From NCBI RefSeq assembly GCF_002261355.1, contig NZ_NEVU01000003.1, forward strand, positions 310,001 to 374,000: DNA of 64,000 bases. Reading direction: 5' to 3'. Shown here one piece after another: positions 32,949-42,376 of this stretch. How positions within the stretch are numbered: the stretch's first letter is position 1; every line of letters begins with the position of its first letter. The position numbers and the translations under genes are program-made. A model generated the notes under the pieces. That model worked only from the letters and a program-made list of their open reading frames with translations, was not told the DNA's origin and searched no databases. Source of the DNA: Bordetella genomosp. 12. Lineage in GTDB: Bacteria > Pseudomonadota > Gammaproteobacteria > Burkholderiales > Burkholderiaceae_B.

Positions 32949-33773
32949 ATGGCCGCCTCGACTTCGCCCGAGCCCACCGCGACCGCCCGCCCGCGTTTCG
33001 GCGGCGTCAGCCAGAATCGCTCTCTGGAGCGCGGCCTGGAAATCCTGCGGGCGTTCCGCCCTGGCACGGACCTGCTGGGCAATGGCGAGCTCGCTGACCG
33101 CACGGGCCTGTCCGCCGCGACAGTCAGCCGCCTGACGCAGACCTTGGTGACCGGCGGATTTCTCGAGCACGACCGGACCGCGCGCGCGTACCGGCTGGCC
33201 GCGCCGGTGTTGAGCCTGGGACACGCCATGCGGTCCGCCTCCCCCGTGCTCAAGGCCGCCACCCCGCTCATGCAGGAGCTATCGCTCAAACTGAAGGTCA
33301 ATGTCGGCCTGGCCGCGGCGGACCGCAGCGACATGATTTATCTGGAGTCCATCCGCTACAACCGCAGGCCGTCCCTGCGCACCATCGTCGCGGGCCAACG
33401 CGTTCCCATGGAGCTGACTTCCCTGGGACGCGCCTACCTCGCGACCCGAGCGGCCCCCGAGCGCGATGCCTTGCTGGCTACCATCAGACAAGGCTATCGG
33501 AGCGCGACGTGGAAACCCGTGGGCGCAGCCATCGAGGCCGCCATGGCAAAAGTCCATGCCGAGGACTATTGCGCTGCCTCCTGGCAGCCCGGCATCGTGG
33601 CGATGGCGACTCCGCTGCGCTTGCCGCAAGGCCAGACACTCAGCCTGAACCTGAGCCTGGCCGTGGACGAGCCCGTCAGGCAGGTCGCCCGCCGGTATGT
33701 GCGGGCGTTGCTGGCGCTCAAGGCAGCGGTCGGCCGGGCGGTGGCGCTGGCCGGACCGTCAGGGCCAGACTGA
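32949..33773 (+). CDS. IclR-family transcriptional regulator
   Basis: A 274-residue IclR regulator. The N-terminal winged HTH (about residues 22-85, ELADRTGLSAATVSRLTQTLVTGGFLEHD) and the C-terminal effector domain (ELTSLGRAYLATRAAPERDALL) are clear. It is divergent from the enoyl-CoA hydratase / acyl-CoA synthetase operon and probably controls it, sensing a related carboxylic acid. It converges with an SMP-30 gene downstream. Confidence 0.92.
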   Translation: MAASTSPEPTATARPRFGGVSQNRSLERGLEILRAFRPGTDLLGNGELADRTGLSAATVSRLTQTLVTGGFLEHDRTARAYRLAAPVLSLGHAMRSASPVLKAATPLMQELSLKLKVNVGLAAADRSDMIYLESIRYNRRPSLRTIVAGQRVPMELTSLGRAYLATRAAPERDALLATIRQGYRSATWKPVGAAIEAAMAKVHAEDYCAASWQPGIVAMATPLRLPQGQTLSLNLSLAVDEPVRQVARRYVRALLALKAAVGRAVALAGPSGPD

Positions 33774-33834
33774 ACGGCGCCAGGCGCGGCGGCGACGCAG
33801 GCCGCGCCCTGCCATCGCCGCCTGCCCTCGGCCC

Positions 33835-34752
33835 CTATGGCAATGGCTGATGATGCAGGGCCAGGCCCGGCTCATGCCAATCCAGGGCCACCAACTCACC
33901 GCGATGCGACAAGGTCACAAAGGCGGTGCGCAACGCCGGGCCGCCGAAACACAGATTGGTGACCTTGCTGTCCGGCACCGTGTGCCAGTAGATACCGCCA
34001 TGCCGCGGATCGACCTCCATGATGGCGCAATGCTCGAGCGCGGCAACGCATACTCTGCCCGAGGCGGTCACCGCGAGGCTGTCCAGGCGCAGGTAGCCCC
34101 CCGGCGCGGCGACCAGCCGGCCGCCGTGAGGCGAGGGATAGGCATTGCGCCGGAGTTCTCCGGGACCCGCCACCTCGAAAGACCAGACTCGCCCGGTGTC
34201 GGTTTCAGCGACGTAGACGTACTTGCCGTCAGGCGACAAGCCCACGCCATTGGGCGTGAGCAAGGGCGTGGCCACCCGCCGGATGCAGCTGCCATCGGCC
34301 TTGGCCCAATACAAGGATCCGAGGTCCATCTCGTGGGCGCGCCGCTTGCCCAGATCCGTGAACCAGAACCCGCCCTGCCCATCGAACACCAGATCATTGG
34401 GGCCTTTCAGGGGCAAGCCGTCGCAGGCGTCGTAGAGCCTGTCGCTTTTACCGGTGGCCGGATCGACGACTTCGATCCAGCCCCCCGCGTAATCGGCGGA
34501 CGGCCCATGCGGCCTGAGTCCGCCATTCTCGCGCACCCAGCCGAAACCGCCGTTATTGCAGACGTAGATCTGGCCTCCAGGCCCGACGGCCGCGCCATTG
34601 GGACCGCCGGCCAATTGCGCCACCCTTTGCAGCCGGCCGTCCGCATGCACCCGCGTCAAGCGCTGTGCCTGTATCTCCACCAGCAGGACACTCCCATCCG
34701 CTTCGGCGATGGGCCCCTCCGGAAACGCCAACCCTGTCGCGATCAAACGCAT
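33835..34752 (-). CDS. SMP-30/gluconolactonase-family protein
   Basis: A 305-residue six-bladed beta-propeller. The metal-ligand Glu in FPEGPIAEADG, Asn in LTPNGVGLSPDGKYVYVAET and Asp in LRLDSLAV are at the canonical positions. Members hydrolyse lactones to hydroxyacids. It is the last gene of a four-gene minus-strand set with a Bug receptor, a small AtuA partner and AtuA. There is no signal peptide, so it acts in the cytoplasm. The lactone is unknown. Confidence 0.88.
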   Translation of the reverse strand: MRLIATGLAFPEGPIAEADGSVLLVEIQAQRLTRVHADGRLQRVAQLAGGPNGAAVGPGGQIYVCNNGGFGWVRENGGLRPHGPSADYAGGWIEVVDPATGKSDRLYDACDGLPLKGPNDLVFDGQGGFWFTDLGKRRAHEMDLGSLYWAKADGSCIRRVATPLLTPNGVGLSPDGKYVYVAETDTGRVWSFEVAGPGELRRNAYPSPHGGRLVAAPGGYLRLDSLAVTASGRVCVAALEHCAIMEVDPRHGGIYWHTVPDSKVTNLCFGGPALRTAFVTLSHRGELVALDWHEPGLALHHQPLP

Positions 34753-34767
34753 GACATCCTCCGTCCC

Positions 34768-35739
34768 TCAGTCGACCTTGGCCCCGGACATCTGCACCAG
34801 CTTGCCGTAGCGTTCGATTTCGCTGGCGGTAAACGCGCCCAGCTCCCGAGGACTCTGATAGCGCACCGTCGTGCCGGTCGCGGCCAGTTGTTCCCGCAAC
34901 TTTGGATCCGCCAGAATCCCCCGATAGACCTCGCCGATTTTCTTGACGCGTTCGGGGTCGGTGCGGGCCGGCGCATAGATGCCGAACCAGGCAGCGATGA
35001 CGGAGTTGGGGTAGCCCAGCTCCGCAGTGGTCGGCACGTCCGGCAGCCAGGCCGGCCGCGTGGAGCTGGCCACGGCCAGCGCCCGCATCTTGCCGGTATC
35101 GACATGCGGCTTGAGGGCCTGATAGGGATAGAAGACCAGCGATACCGTGCCCGCCATGACATCGGTCAGCGCCTGCGCGCCGCCCGGATAGGGCACGTGC
35201 ATCATGTCGATGCCCGCCTCGCGCTTGAAGATTTCACCCACCAGATGGGCCGGCGTGCCGTTGCCGGTCGAGGCAAAAGAAAGACCGCCCGGCTTGGACT
35301 TGGCCAAGGCAACGAGTTCGGCCAGCGACTTCGCGGGAAAATTCGCGCCCACCACCAGCACATGATCCTGATCGGCAAGACCGGCCACGGGCGCGAAGTC
35401 AGCCACTGGGTCATAGGAGATCTTGGAGTAGAGCGCCGGATCGATCGCGTGCGTCTGTGTGGTGCCCACCAGCAATACCTGGCCGTCTGGCGCGCTGCGC
35501 GCGACCAGTTCGGCGCCGATCATGCCGCTGGCGCCCGGCCGGTTCTCGACAATGACCGGCTGGCCCACCTCGGCCTGAACGCCGGCGCTCAGTTGGCGGG
35601 CCAGCACATCGGTCGCCGTGCCCGCGCCGTAAGGCACGATGAGGCGGATCGGCCGATCCGGATAGTGGGTGCCCGCGCGCGCACTTGACATGATCCACGG
35701 CAAGGTCAGCAGCGCAGTATTGAAGGTGCGGCGATGCAT
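34768..35739 (-). CDS. Bug/TctC-family periplasmic receptor
   Basis: A 323-residue Bug protein. The short signal peptide (residues 1-22, MHRRTF...SSARA before GTHYPDRP) is followed by [48 protein letters not shown] and HVPYPGGAQALTDVMAG. It sits between the small AtuA partner and the SMP-30 lactonase and is likely their uptake receptor. The leader GGAGACAA (35744-35751) precedes the ATG by four bases. Confidence 0.93.
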   Translation of the reverse strand: MHRRTFNTALLTLPWIMSSARAGTHYPDRPIRLIVPYGAGTATDVLARQLSAGVQAEVGQPVIVENRPGASGMIGAELVARSAPDGQVLLVGTTQTHAIDPALYSKISYDPVADFAPVAGLADQDHVLVVGANFPAKSLAELVALAKSKPGGLSFASTGNGTPAHLVGEIFKREAGIDMMHVPYPGGAQALTDVMAGTVSLVFYPYQALKPHVDTGKMRALAVASSTRPAWLPDVPTTAELGYPNSVIAAWFGIYAPARTDPERVKKIGEVYRGILADPKLREQLAATGTTVRYQSPRELGAFTASEIERYGKLVQMSGAKVD

Positions 35740-35782
35740 AAGGTTGTCTCCCCTCTTTAGGTGTTATGCGTTGAGGCCGGCG

Positions 35783-36094
35783 TCAATCCGGCAGGACGAT
35801 GTTCAGCATCAGATAGGACAGCGATTTTCCGTGGGGATCCTGGGCGGTGGACACCGTCACGCCGCCTCCCAGCGCGTTGTGGATGACGAAGTTCAAGGCC
35901 CGAAGCTGAGGCAGCTCGTGGCGCTCGACCGGGCCGCTGGCGATATGCTGAAAGGCGCTGGCGACCAACTCCGAGCTCAATTGCCGCCGGATGCGCTCCC
36001 AGCCCTGCGCGTCATAGGCGATGACCGAAATGTTGGCGATGTTGCCCTTGTCCCCGGCTCGGGAATGGGCGATGGTGTGAAGCAGCGTGCCCAT
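35783..36094 (-). CDS. AtuA-associated small protein
   Basis: A 103-residue protein that matches the small C-terminal domain found fused to or next to AtuA proteins. Visible features are HSRAGDKGNIANISVIAYD and NFVIHNALGGGVTVSTAQDPHGKSLSYLML. Its ATG overlaps the AtuA stop by one base (TGATG), so both are made together and probably form a complex. The family role is in acyclic-terpene or related acid catabolism; the mechanism is unclear. Confidence 0.82.
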   Translation of the reverse strand: MGTLLHTIAHSRAGDKGNIANISVIAYDAQGWERIRRQLSSELVASAFQHIASGPVERHELPQLRALNFVIHNALGGGVTVSTAQDPHGKSLSYLMLNIVLPD

Positions 36095-37440
36095 CAGAGG
36101 CGCTCCATGGTGACGTGAGGATGCACCCAGTGCCTGGGCATCAATACCGACTTGACGCCGATGACTTCACGCAAGGTACTGGCGCTGCCGCCACTGCCTG
36201 CCGGGCCGTTCAGATTCAGCGTCTTGACCTCCACCCCGACTGCCCTGGCGGCTTCCTTGTGCAGGCTGCGCCCGCACACGCGCAGACGCACCTCGTAGGC
36301 GCCTTGCGCCTGGCCATGCTCGCCGTGCAGCGCCGTATGGCCGATGAGATCCACGCGCAAGTCCTCGAAGACATGCGCGGCCTCTTGCAGCCGCAGTTTG
36401 ACGATCTCCCCGGCCAGACGGGCACGCGCAAACGCATTGGGGCCGGCGTAGGCGATCTCGCCCTCCCCCATCCACCCCGCCCGGTAGCCGACCGACACTT
36501 TGTAGGAGTCGGTGCGCGGACGTGCCCGCACGCCGCTGACCGCAACGCGGTCCCGGCCGATCTCCTCGAATCTCGCCTGCGCGATGTCCAGCACACAATC
36601 GGCGGTCACGTAGGCATGAGGATCATGGATCTCGTAGAGGGCCTGTTCCGTGCAGGTCGCGGCGTCCAGGCGTCCGCCCGTGCCGTCCACCTTGCCCAGC
36701 TCCATGCGGCCGTCGCGATGCACGTCCACATACGGCATGCCCACGTGCGCCAGGTCGGGCACCTCTTTGACGCCGGGATCGGCGAAACACCCGCCGCTGA
36801 CCTGCGCGCCGCATTCGAGCAGGTGGCCGGCAAACGTGCCCGCGCCTATCAGAGGATAGTCGTCGTAGCGCCAGCCCAGCCCGTCCATCATGCACGCCAC
36901 GAACAACGCCGGATCCGCCACGCGCCCGGTGATCACCATGGCCGCGCCCTGGCCGAGGGCGTCGGCCAGGGGCGCTGCTCCCAGATAGGCATTGGCCGCC
37001 ACGACATCAGGCAGCAAGGCTTCGACCGGCGTGCCGCACTCCATCAGCCGCAACTCCGGGTGAGCGCGCAAGACGGCCAGCACATCGTCGCCTTCCACGA
37101 CGCCGATCGGGCCCAGGCTGACCTGGTTGGCCTGGCACCATTGCCGCACGGCCAGGCGCGCCTGGCGCGGATTGGCCGCGCCCATATTCGTCACGATACG
37201 AGTGCCGCGCGCCACACAGACCGGCAGCACGGCAGCCAGCCGGTCGATCAGATTGGGGGTGTAGCCGAGGTCGGGGTGGCTCAGCCGGGTCAGCGTCTCG
37301 CGCGCGATGGTCCGCTCGGCCAGGCACTCGAAGACCAGGTAGTCCAACTGGCCGCGCTCGGCCAGATCGCGGGCCGGGGCCACCCTATCGTCGGCGAAAC
37401 CCGCCCCCACGCCTATCCGTATCTGCTCGTTTGTTGCCAC
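36094..37440 (-). CDS. AtuA-family (acyclic terpene utilisation / DUF1446) protein
   Basis: A 448-residue protein of the AtuA/DUF1446 family. The opening IRIGVGAGFADDRVAPARDLAERGQLDYLVFECLAERT and the central GQGAAMVITGRVADPALFVACMMDGLGW are characteristic. AtuA proteins belong to clusters for breakdown of isoprenoid acids such as citronellate, but their reaction is not settled. GTG at 37440 has GGGAGGAG upstream; the frame extends back to 37479 without homology. It is the first gene in its operon and is divergent from a LysR regulator. Confidence 0.87.
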   Translation of the reverse strand: MATNEQIRIGVGAGFADDRVAPARDLAERGQLDYLVFECLAERTIARETLTRLSHPDLGYTPNLIDRLAAVLPVCVARGTRIVTNMGAANPRQARLAVRQWCQANQVSLGPIGVVEGDDVLAVLRAHPELRLMECGTPVEALLPDVVAANAYLGAAPLADALGQGAAMVITGRVADPALFVACMMDGLGWRYDDYPLIGAGTFAGHLLECGAQVSGGCFADPGVKEVPDLAHVGMPYVDVHRDGRMELGKVDGTGGRLDAATCTEQALYEIHDPHAYVTADCVLDIAQARFEEIGRDRVAVSGVRARPRTDSYKVSVGYRAGWMGEGEIAYAGPNAFARARLAGEIVKLRLQEAAHVFEDLRVDLIGHTALHGEHGQAQGAYEVRLRVCGRSLHKEAARAVGVEVKTLNLNGPAGSGGSASTLREVIGVKSVLMPRHWVHPHVTMERL

Positions 37441-37494
37441 GCATGCTCCTCCCGGGCCTATCGATGCCCTGGAGCGCATTGTGGTGAGCGCGAC

Positions 37495-37516
37495 ATAAAT
37501 ACAGAAGTGAATTTAT
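37495..37516. promoter_or_regulatory. Inverted repeat in LysR/AtuA divergent region
   Basis: ATAAAT-N10-ATTTAT stands out as an AT-rich interrupted palindrome with LysR-box-like spacing in the 118-bp gap between the AtuA gene and the LysR gene. It is a candidate operator. Confidence 0.45.
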
Positions 37517-37558
37517 TTTATCTATATGATGCCTTTTACGCATTTATAGGAAATCATC

Positions 37559-38479
37559 ATGCGGCAGACCATTACGGTGCGGGAACTGGAAGGATTCGTC
37601 AGCCTGGCCGAACACTTGAACTTCAATCTGGCGGCCGAGCATCTGCACGTCTCGCAGCCGGCGCTGACCCGCATGGTCCAGTCGGCGGAAAGCAAACTCA
37701 ACGCCAGACTGTTCGACCGCAATACCAGGCGGGTCGATCTGACCGCGTCTGGCAAAGAGCTGCTGCCCATCGCAAGAAGAATCCTGACCGAGTTTCATGG
37801 CTCCTTGAGCGACCTCTCGGAATTCGTCGCCGGGCGCCGGGGCAACATCAGCATCGCCTGCCTGCCGTCGGTCGCCGCCGCCGTGCTGCCGCCGGTCATC
37901 TCGCGGCTGCAGGGCACGCATCCCTTGGTCACGGTGACGCTGGATCCCACCTCCGCCCAGCTCATGCCGGATATGGTCAGGGACGGCAGCGTCGACTTCG
38001 CCATCACGACACCGGCCGATGACGAGGCAACCACGAGTTTCGAGAGCCTGTTGCATGAACCCTTTGTGCTCATCTGCTCGCGCAATGACGTGGTGGCGCG
38101 TAATGCCGCCACCCCCAAAGAGGCCTTGCTCAAGCGGCCCCTCATCTCCAGTGGCGCCTCCAGCAGCATCCGCCAGATCGTCGACCGGGAGCTGGCAGGC
38201 ACCGGCCACCCCATCCGCCCCAAGTACACGGTGGCCAATATTTCCGTTCTCGGCGCCATGGTGTCGGCCGGCCTCGGGGTTTCGCTGGTCCCGCTCATGG
38301 CTCTGCGCCTGATGGACATGACCCAGATCCACTCCGTGCCGATCGAGCCCGACGGCCTGGTTCGGGAAATCGGCGTTCTGACCCGCAAGGGCCGGTCACT
38401 GTCTTCGGCCAGCATCCACTTTATCGCCTCGATCCGCGCGGAGGTGGACAGTCTGCGCGCGCGCGGCGCCCTGCCCTGA
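37559..38479 (+). CDS. LysR-family transcriptional regulator
   Basis: A 306-residue LysR regulator. The HTH (residues ~5-65, LAEHLNFNLAAEHLHVSQPALTRMVQSAESKL) precedes an effector domain with SAGLGVSLVPLMALR near the C-terminus. It lies between the divergent AtuA operon and the co-directed ALDH/ADH/Bug operon and could control either. The ATG at 37559 is clear. Confidence 0.91.
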   Translation: MRQTITVRELEGFVSLAEHLNFNLAAEHLHVSQPALTRMVQSAESKLNARLFDRNTRRVDLTASGKELLPIARRILTEFHGSLSDLSEFVAGRRGNISIACLPSVAAAVLPPVISRLQGTHPLVTVTLDPTSAQLMPDMVRDGSVDFAITTPADDEATTSFESLLHEPFVLICSRNDVVARNAATPKEALLKRPLISSGASSSIRQIVDRELAGTGHPIRPKYTVANISVLGAMVSAGLGVSLVPLMALRLMDMTQIHSVPIEPDGLVREIGVLTRKGRSLSSASIHFIASIRAEVDSLRARGALP

Positions 38480-38526
38480 GTCGGCCCCTGGCGCGCACGC
38501 TGGCCCGATAAATAGCCTTCATGCAT

Positions 38527-38537
38527 TGATTCAATCA
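38527..38537. promoter_or_regulatory. Short palindrome upstream of ALDH operon
   Basis: TGATT-C-AATCA is a perfect 11-bp palindrome in the 226-bp gap between the LysR and ALDH genes. Farther on is an unused AGGAGGT (38562-38568) without a start codon at the proper distance. The rest of the gap shows nothing else. Confidence 0.35.
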
Positions 38538-38705
38538 CTTTAATTCAGTTCTATTTACAGCAGGAGGTCAATAGAATTTTTCCAAATTCGTGAATGGCGT
38601 GGCGATGCATTTCCTGCGAGGGCCGGCAAGCGGCGCGCAGCCCGGCAAAGCCGGCAGTCGATGCCAGCAGGCCCGGACACCAAGAATTCTTATCAGGAGA
38701 CAAGT

Positions 38706-40157
38706 TTGGAAAGCAACTACCCAGCCCTGGGCCTATTCATCCACGGCAAGTGGATCTACGACCGTGCCGAGGGAGAGGATGTCGTCAACCCGGCGACTGG
38801 CGATATCCTCGCTCGCTTGCCGCATGCGGACACCCAAGACTTGCTGGCCGCCGCGCAGAGCGCCAAGGCGGGCTTTGCGGTCTGGCGGGCCATGCCATTG
38901 GCCGAGCGGACCACCATCCTGCAGCGCGCGGTCGACCTGATCCGCGAACGATCCGCCGCGATCGGCCATGCCATGACGCTGGATCAGGGCAAACCTGTCA
39001 AGGAGGCGATCACGGAAGTCAATCGCGCTGCCTCGCTGATCGAGTGGGACTTGAATCAGGCGCAAAGGCTGTACGGCCACATCATCCCCGGCCGTCCAGG
39101 ATTCCAGCGTTATACCTTGCGCCAGCCGATCGGCCCGGTGGCCGCGTTTACCCCGTGGAATTTTCCCGGCAGCGTCATGGGCCGCAAGATGGGCGGCGCG
39201 CTGGCCGCGGGTTGCTCGCTGGTGGTCAAGGCCGCCGAAGAAACCCCTTCGACGGCCTGCGCGTTCGTACGCTGCTTCGAGGATGCCGGCCTGCCGCCCG
39301 GCGTCCTGAATCTGGTCTTCGGCGTACCGGCGAAAATTTCCGAGTACTTGATTGCTCGCGAAGAGATACGCGCCATTTCCTTTACCGGCTCGGTCCCCGT
39401 GGGCAAACATCTTGCCGCCCTTGCCGCCAGCCACATGAAGCCCGCCGTGATGGAGTTGGGCGGCAGCTCGCCGGTCATTATCTGCAAAGATACCGACGTG
39501 CGAGCCGCCGCGCGCGCATTGGGCGCAGCCAAGTTCCGCAACGCGGGGCAGATCTGCACCGCGCCCACGCGATTCATTGTCGACCGCGCGGTGGTGGCCG
39601 CCTTTACCGACGAGTTGGTTGCCTACGCCAGCGCGCTGCGCCTGGGCAATGGCCTGGACGCGGGCACCACGATGGGCCCCATGGCCAATCCGCGTCGCCT
39701 GCAGGCCATGCAGACCCTGGTCGATGATGCGCGCCAACGCGGCGCCACGATACGCTGCGGCGGCAAATCCACCGGCCAGGCAGGCTTTTTCTTCGAGCCC
39801 ACCGTGGTGGCGGACACGCCGCTCGACAGTCTGTTGATGACCACCGAGCCCTTCGGCCCCATCGCCCCGGTCATCGGTTTCGACTCGCTGGATGAAGCAA
39901 TCCGTATCGCCAACGATACGCCGTACGGGCTGGCGGCCTACGCCTACACGGAAAGCTCTGCCTCGGCGCACCGGCTGGCCGAAGCCCTGGATTGCGGAAT
40001 ACTTTCCATCAATCACGGCGAAGGCGCCATCGCCGAAGCGCCCTTTGGCGGCGTCAAAGACAGTGGTTACGGCAGAGAGGGCGGCGAGCAGAGCCTGGAC
40101 GCCTACACGGTGGTGAAATTCGTTTCGCATCGCGCGACGGCGGAGGTGGCGGCATGA
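38706..40157 (+). CDS. NAD(P)-dependent aldehyde dehydrogenase
   Basis: A 483-residue ALDH. The catalytic Asn lies in TPWNFPG, the general-base Glu in MELGGSSPVI and the nucleophilic Cys in NAGQICTAPTR; EPFGPIAPVIGF is also present. TTG at 38706 is the start because the leader GGAGACAA sits two bases before it and homology begins soon after. Its stop overlaps the Zn-ADH start (ATGA). It oxidises an aldehyde to the acid. It resembles succinate- and ketoglutarate-semialdehyde dehydrogenases; the substrate is unknown. Confidence 0.9.
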   Translation: MESNYPALGLFIHGKWIYDRAEGEDVVNPATGDILARLPHADTQDLLAAAQSAKAGFAVWRAMPLAERTTILQRAVDLIRERSAAIGHAMTLDQGKPVKEAITEVNRAASLIEWDLNQAQRLYGHIIPGRPGFQRYTLRQPIGPVAAFTPWNFPGSVMGRKMGGALAAGCSLVVKAAEETPSTACAFVRCFEDAGLPPGVLNLVFGVPAKISEYLIAREEIRAISFTGSVPVGKHLAALAASHMKPAVMELGGSSPVIICKDTDVRAAARALGAAKFRNAGQICTAPTRFIVDRAVVAAFTDELVAYASALRLGNGLDAGTTMGPMANPRRLQAMQTLVDDARQRGATIRCGGKSTGQAGFFFEPTVVADTPLDSLLMTTEPFGPIAPVIGFDSLDEAIRIANDTPYGLAAYAYTESSASAHRLAEALDCGILSINHGEGAIAEAPFGGVKDSGYGREGGEQSLDAYTVVKFVSHRATAEVAA

Positions 40158-41281
40158 AGGTCCGGGCAGCAGTTCTGTACGAGCAAGGCTTGCCACGGCC
40201 GTATGCCGTCTCCCAACCCCTGAAGATCGAGCAGGTCACCCTGGAGCCGCCTGGCGAAGGCGAAGTGCTGATCGAAATCGCCGCCGCCGGCCTGTGCCAC
40301 TCGGATCTCTCCGCCATCGAAGGCTTGCGCCCGCGCAAACTGCCCAGCGTGCCGGGGCATGAGGCCGCAGGCATCGTGGTGGAGGTCGGCCCGGGCGTGC
40401 GTGACCTCAAGAAAGGCGATCACGTCGTGTCCAGCGTCGTCAGCAGTTGCGGCGGATGCCCGTTCTGCGCGCGCGGACGCCTGACGCTGTGCACCAGCGT
40501 GGCCGAGCCGCGCAAGAACGGCACGCTGGCCAATGGGGGCCGCAGGCTGCGCCTGGGATCGGAGCTGCTTTATCACTGGTCGGGACTGTCGGTCTTCGCC
40601 GAACACGCGGTCGTCATGGCCGCGTCGCTCGTGCGGGTGGAGAAAGACATTCCTCTCGAGGATGCCGCCCTGGTGAGCTGCGCGGTCATGACAGGCACGG
40701 GAGCGATTTTCAATACCGCGCGCGTCGAGCCTGGCGACACCGTGGGCATTGTGGGACTGGGCGGTGTGGGCATGAGCGCGCTGCTGGCGGCCGTGGCCGC
40801 GGGCGCGAGCCGCATCATTGCGATCGACACCAATCCGGCGAAGCTGGAGATCGCCAAGCGCTTCGGCGCCACGGATGTCTTCTCCGCCACGCAGGAAGGT
40901 TGCGTGGAGCTGGTCCAGGCCGCCACGGCGGGCGGCTGCGACCACGTCATCGAGACGGCAGGCTCGGTGCCGGCCATGAAGACCGCCTATGGCATCACGG
41001 CGCGCGGCGGCACGACGGTCGCGGTGGGCCTGCCCCACCCCAGCGCCGAGTTCTCCTATCCGCAGGGCGCCCTGGTCTCCGACGAGCGGCGCATTGTCGG
41101 CAGCTACATGGGCGGCGGATCGCCCCTGCGTGACATCCCCCGGATTCTGAGCCTCTACCGGCAGGGGAAACTGCCCTTCGAGAAACTGCGCAGCAACGTC
41201 GTGGGTTTTGACCAGATCAACGAAGGTTTCGATCAACTCGCCGATGGCGCCGTGCTGCGAAATATGCTCAAGCCCTTTTGA
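40154..41281 (+). CDS. Zinc-dependent alcohol dehydrogenase (MDR family)
   Basis: A 375-residue medium-chain dehydrogenase. The catalytic Zn ligands Cys in AGLCHSDLS, His-Glu in PGHEAAG and Cys in LVSCAVMTGTGA are present. The structural Zn tetrad is in SSCGGCPFCARGRLTLC. The Rossmann motif is GLGGVG. It resembles class III-type alcohol dehydrogenases. The ATG overlaps the ALDH stop by four bases, so alcohol and aldehyde oxidation are coupled. Two Bug receptor genes follow on the same strand. Confidence 0.92.
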   Translation: MKVRAAVLYEQGLPRPYAVSQPLKIEQVTLEPPGEGEVLIEIAAAGLCHSDLSAIEGLRPRKLPSVPGHEAAGIVVEVGPGVRDLKKGDHVVSSVVSSCGGCPFCARGRLTLCTSVAEPRKNGTLANGGRRLRLGSELLYHWSGLSVFAEHAVVMAASLVRVEKDIPLEDAALVSCAVMTGTGAIFNTARVEPGDTVGIVGLGGVGMSALLAAVAAGASRIIAIDTNPAKLEIAKRFGATDVFSATQEGCVELVQAATAGGCDHVIETAGSVPAMKTAYGITARGGTTVAVGLPHPSAEFSYPQGALVSDERRIVGSYMGGGSPLRDIPRILSLYRQGKLPFEKLRSNVVGFDQINEGFDQLADGAVLRNMLKPF

Positions 41282-41313
41282 GCCGCCGGCACAACAATAA
41301 TACGGAGACAACC

Positions 41314-42366
41314 ATGACACGATACCTTCCCGGGGCCGGCCCGCGCGGGCCCAGGGCTGCCGCGCACGCCGATGGCGGACCGGACAGGCCCGCGCGACGC
41401 AGCGTATTGCAAGCAGGCGCTGCGCTGACGCTGCTGGCCATCAGTGGTCCGCGCACCTTGGCCGATACCCCTTGGCCCAAGTCGCCGATTACGCTGGTCG
41501 TACCCTTTCCGCCCGGCGGAACGACGGACATCCTCGGCCGCATCGTGGCGCATGGGCTGTCCACCAAATTGGGTCAGACGGTCATCGTCGACAATCGTGC
41601 GGGTGCCAGCGGCGCGATCGGTACACAGTTCGTGGCGCGTTCGGCGCCCGACGGCTACACCCTGGTCATGGACACCATCGGCACGCATGCCCTGAATCCC
41701 GTGCTGCGCTCGATGCCCTATGACGCCGTCAAGGACTTCGAGCCTGTCAGCGAAGTCGCCAGCACCGCCAATGTGCTGCTGGCCTATCCGGACGGCCCGT
41801 TCAAATCGGTGGCCGATGTCCTCGCGGCGGCCAAGGCCAAGCCCGGAGAGGTCACGTTCGGCTCCACCAGCGCGGGCGGCTCGCCCCACATGAGCGGCGA
41901 GTTGCTCGAATACCTGGCCAAAGTAGACATGGTGCACGTCCCATATAAGGGAGGCGGCCCCATGATGACCGACCTGATGGGAGGCCACATTCCCCTGGCC
42001 TTTGACAACCTGCCCTCGGCCATCGGCCCGATTCGCGCCGGCAAAGTCCGCGCGCTGGCCGTCACGTCGGCCAAACGGTCGGAGCATCTGCCCGACGTTC
42101 CGACGATCGCCGAAGCCGGTGTTCCCGGCTATGAGGTCGATGCCTGGTTCGCCGTCTTCGCGCCAGCCGGCACGCCCGCCTCGACCGTCAACGCCATCCA
42201 GCAGGCCATCGCGCAGACGCTGAAAGAGCCCGAGGTGGCCAAGCAACTGGCCGAACAGGGCGCCGTGGCCGTCGGCAGCACGCCCCAGGAGCTGGCCCAG
42301 CGACAGGCGCGCGAAATCAAGAAATGGCGCGCGGTGGTGGACGCGTCGGGCATAAAACTGGATTGA
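41314..42366 (+). CDS. Bug/TctC-family periplasmic receptor
   Basis: A 350-residue Bug protein with a long N-terminus. A twin-arginine-like stretch ([20 protein letters not shown], about residues 27-46) may direct Tat export. The mature part has [48 protein letters not shown] and [18 protein letters not shown]. It starts 33 bp after the Zn-ADH with the leader GGAGACAA. It sits in tandem with another Bug gene 10 bp downstream. Confidence 0.92.
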   Translation: MTRYLPGAGPRGPRAAAHADGGPDRPARRSVLQAGAALTLLAISGPRTLADTPWPKSPITLVVPFPPGGTTDILGRIVAHGLSTKLGQTVIVDNRAGASGAIGTQFVARSAPDGYTLVMDTIGTHALNPVLRSMPYDAVKDFEPVSEVASTANVLLAYPDGPFKSVADVLAAAKAKPGEVTFGSTSAGGSPHMSGELLEYLAKVDMVHVPYKGGGPMMTDLMGGHIPLAFDNLPSAIGPIRAGKVRALAVTSAKRSEHLPDVPTIAEAGVPGYEVDAWFAVFAPAGTPASTVNAIQQAIAQTLKEPEVAKQLAEQGAVAVGSTPQELAQRQAREIKKWRAVVDASGIKLD

Positions 42367-42376
42367 TCCGGGGCAG

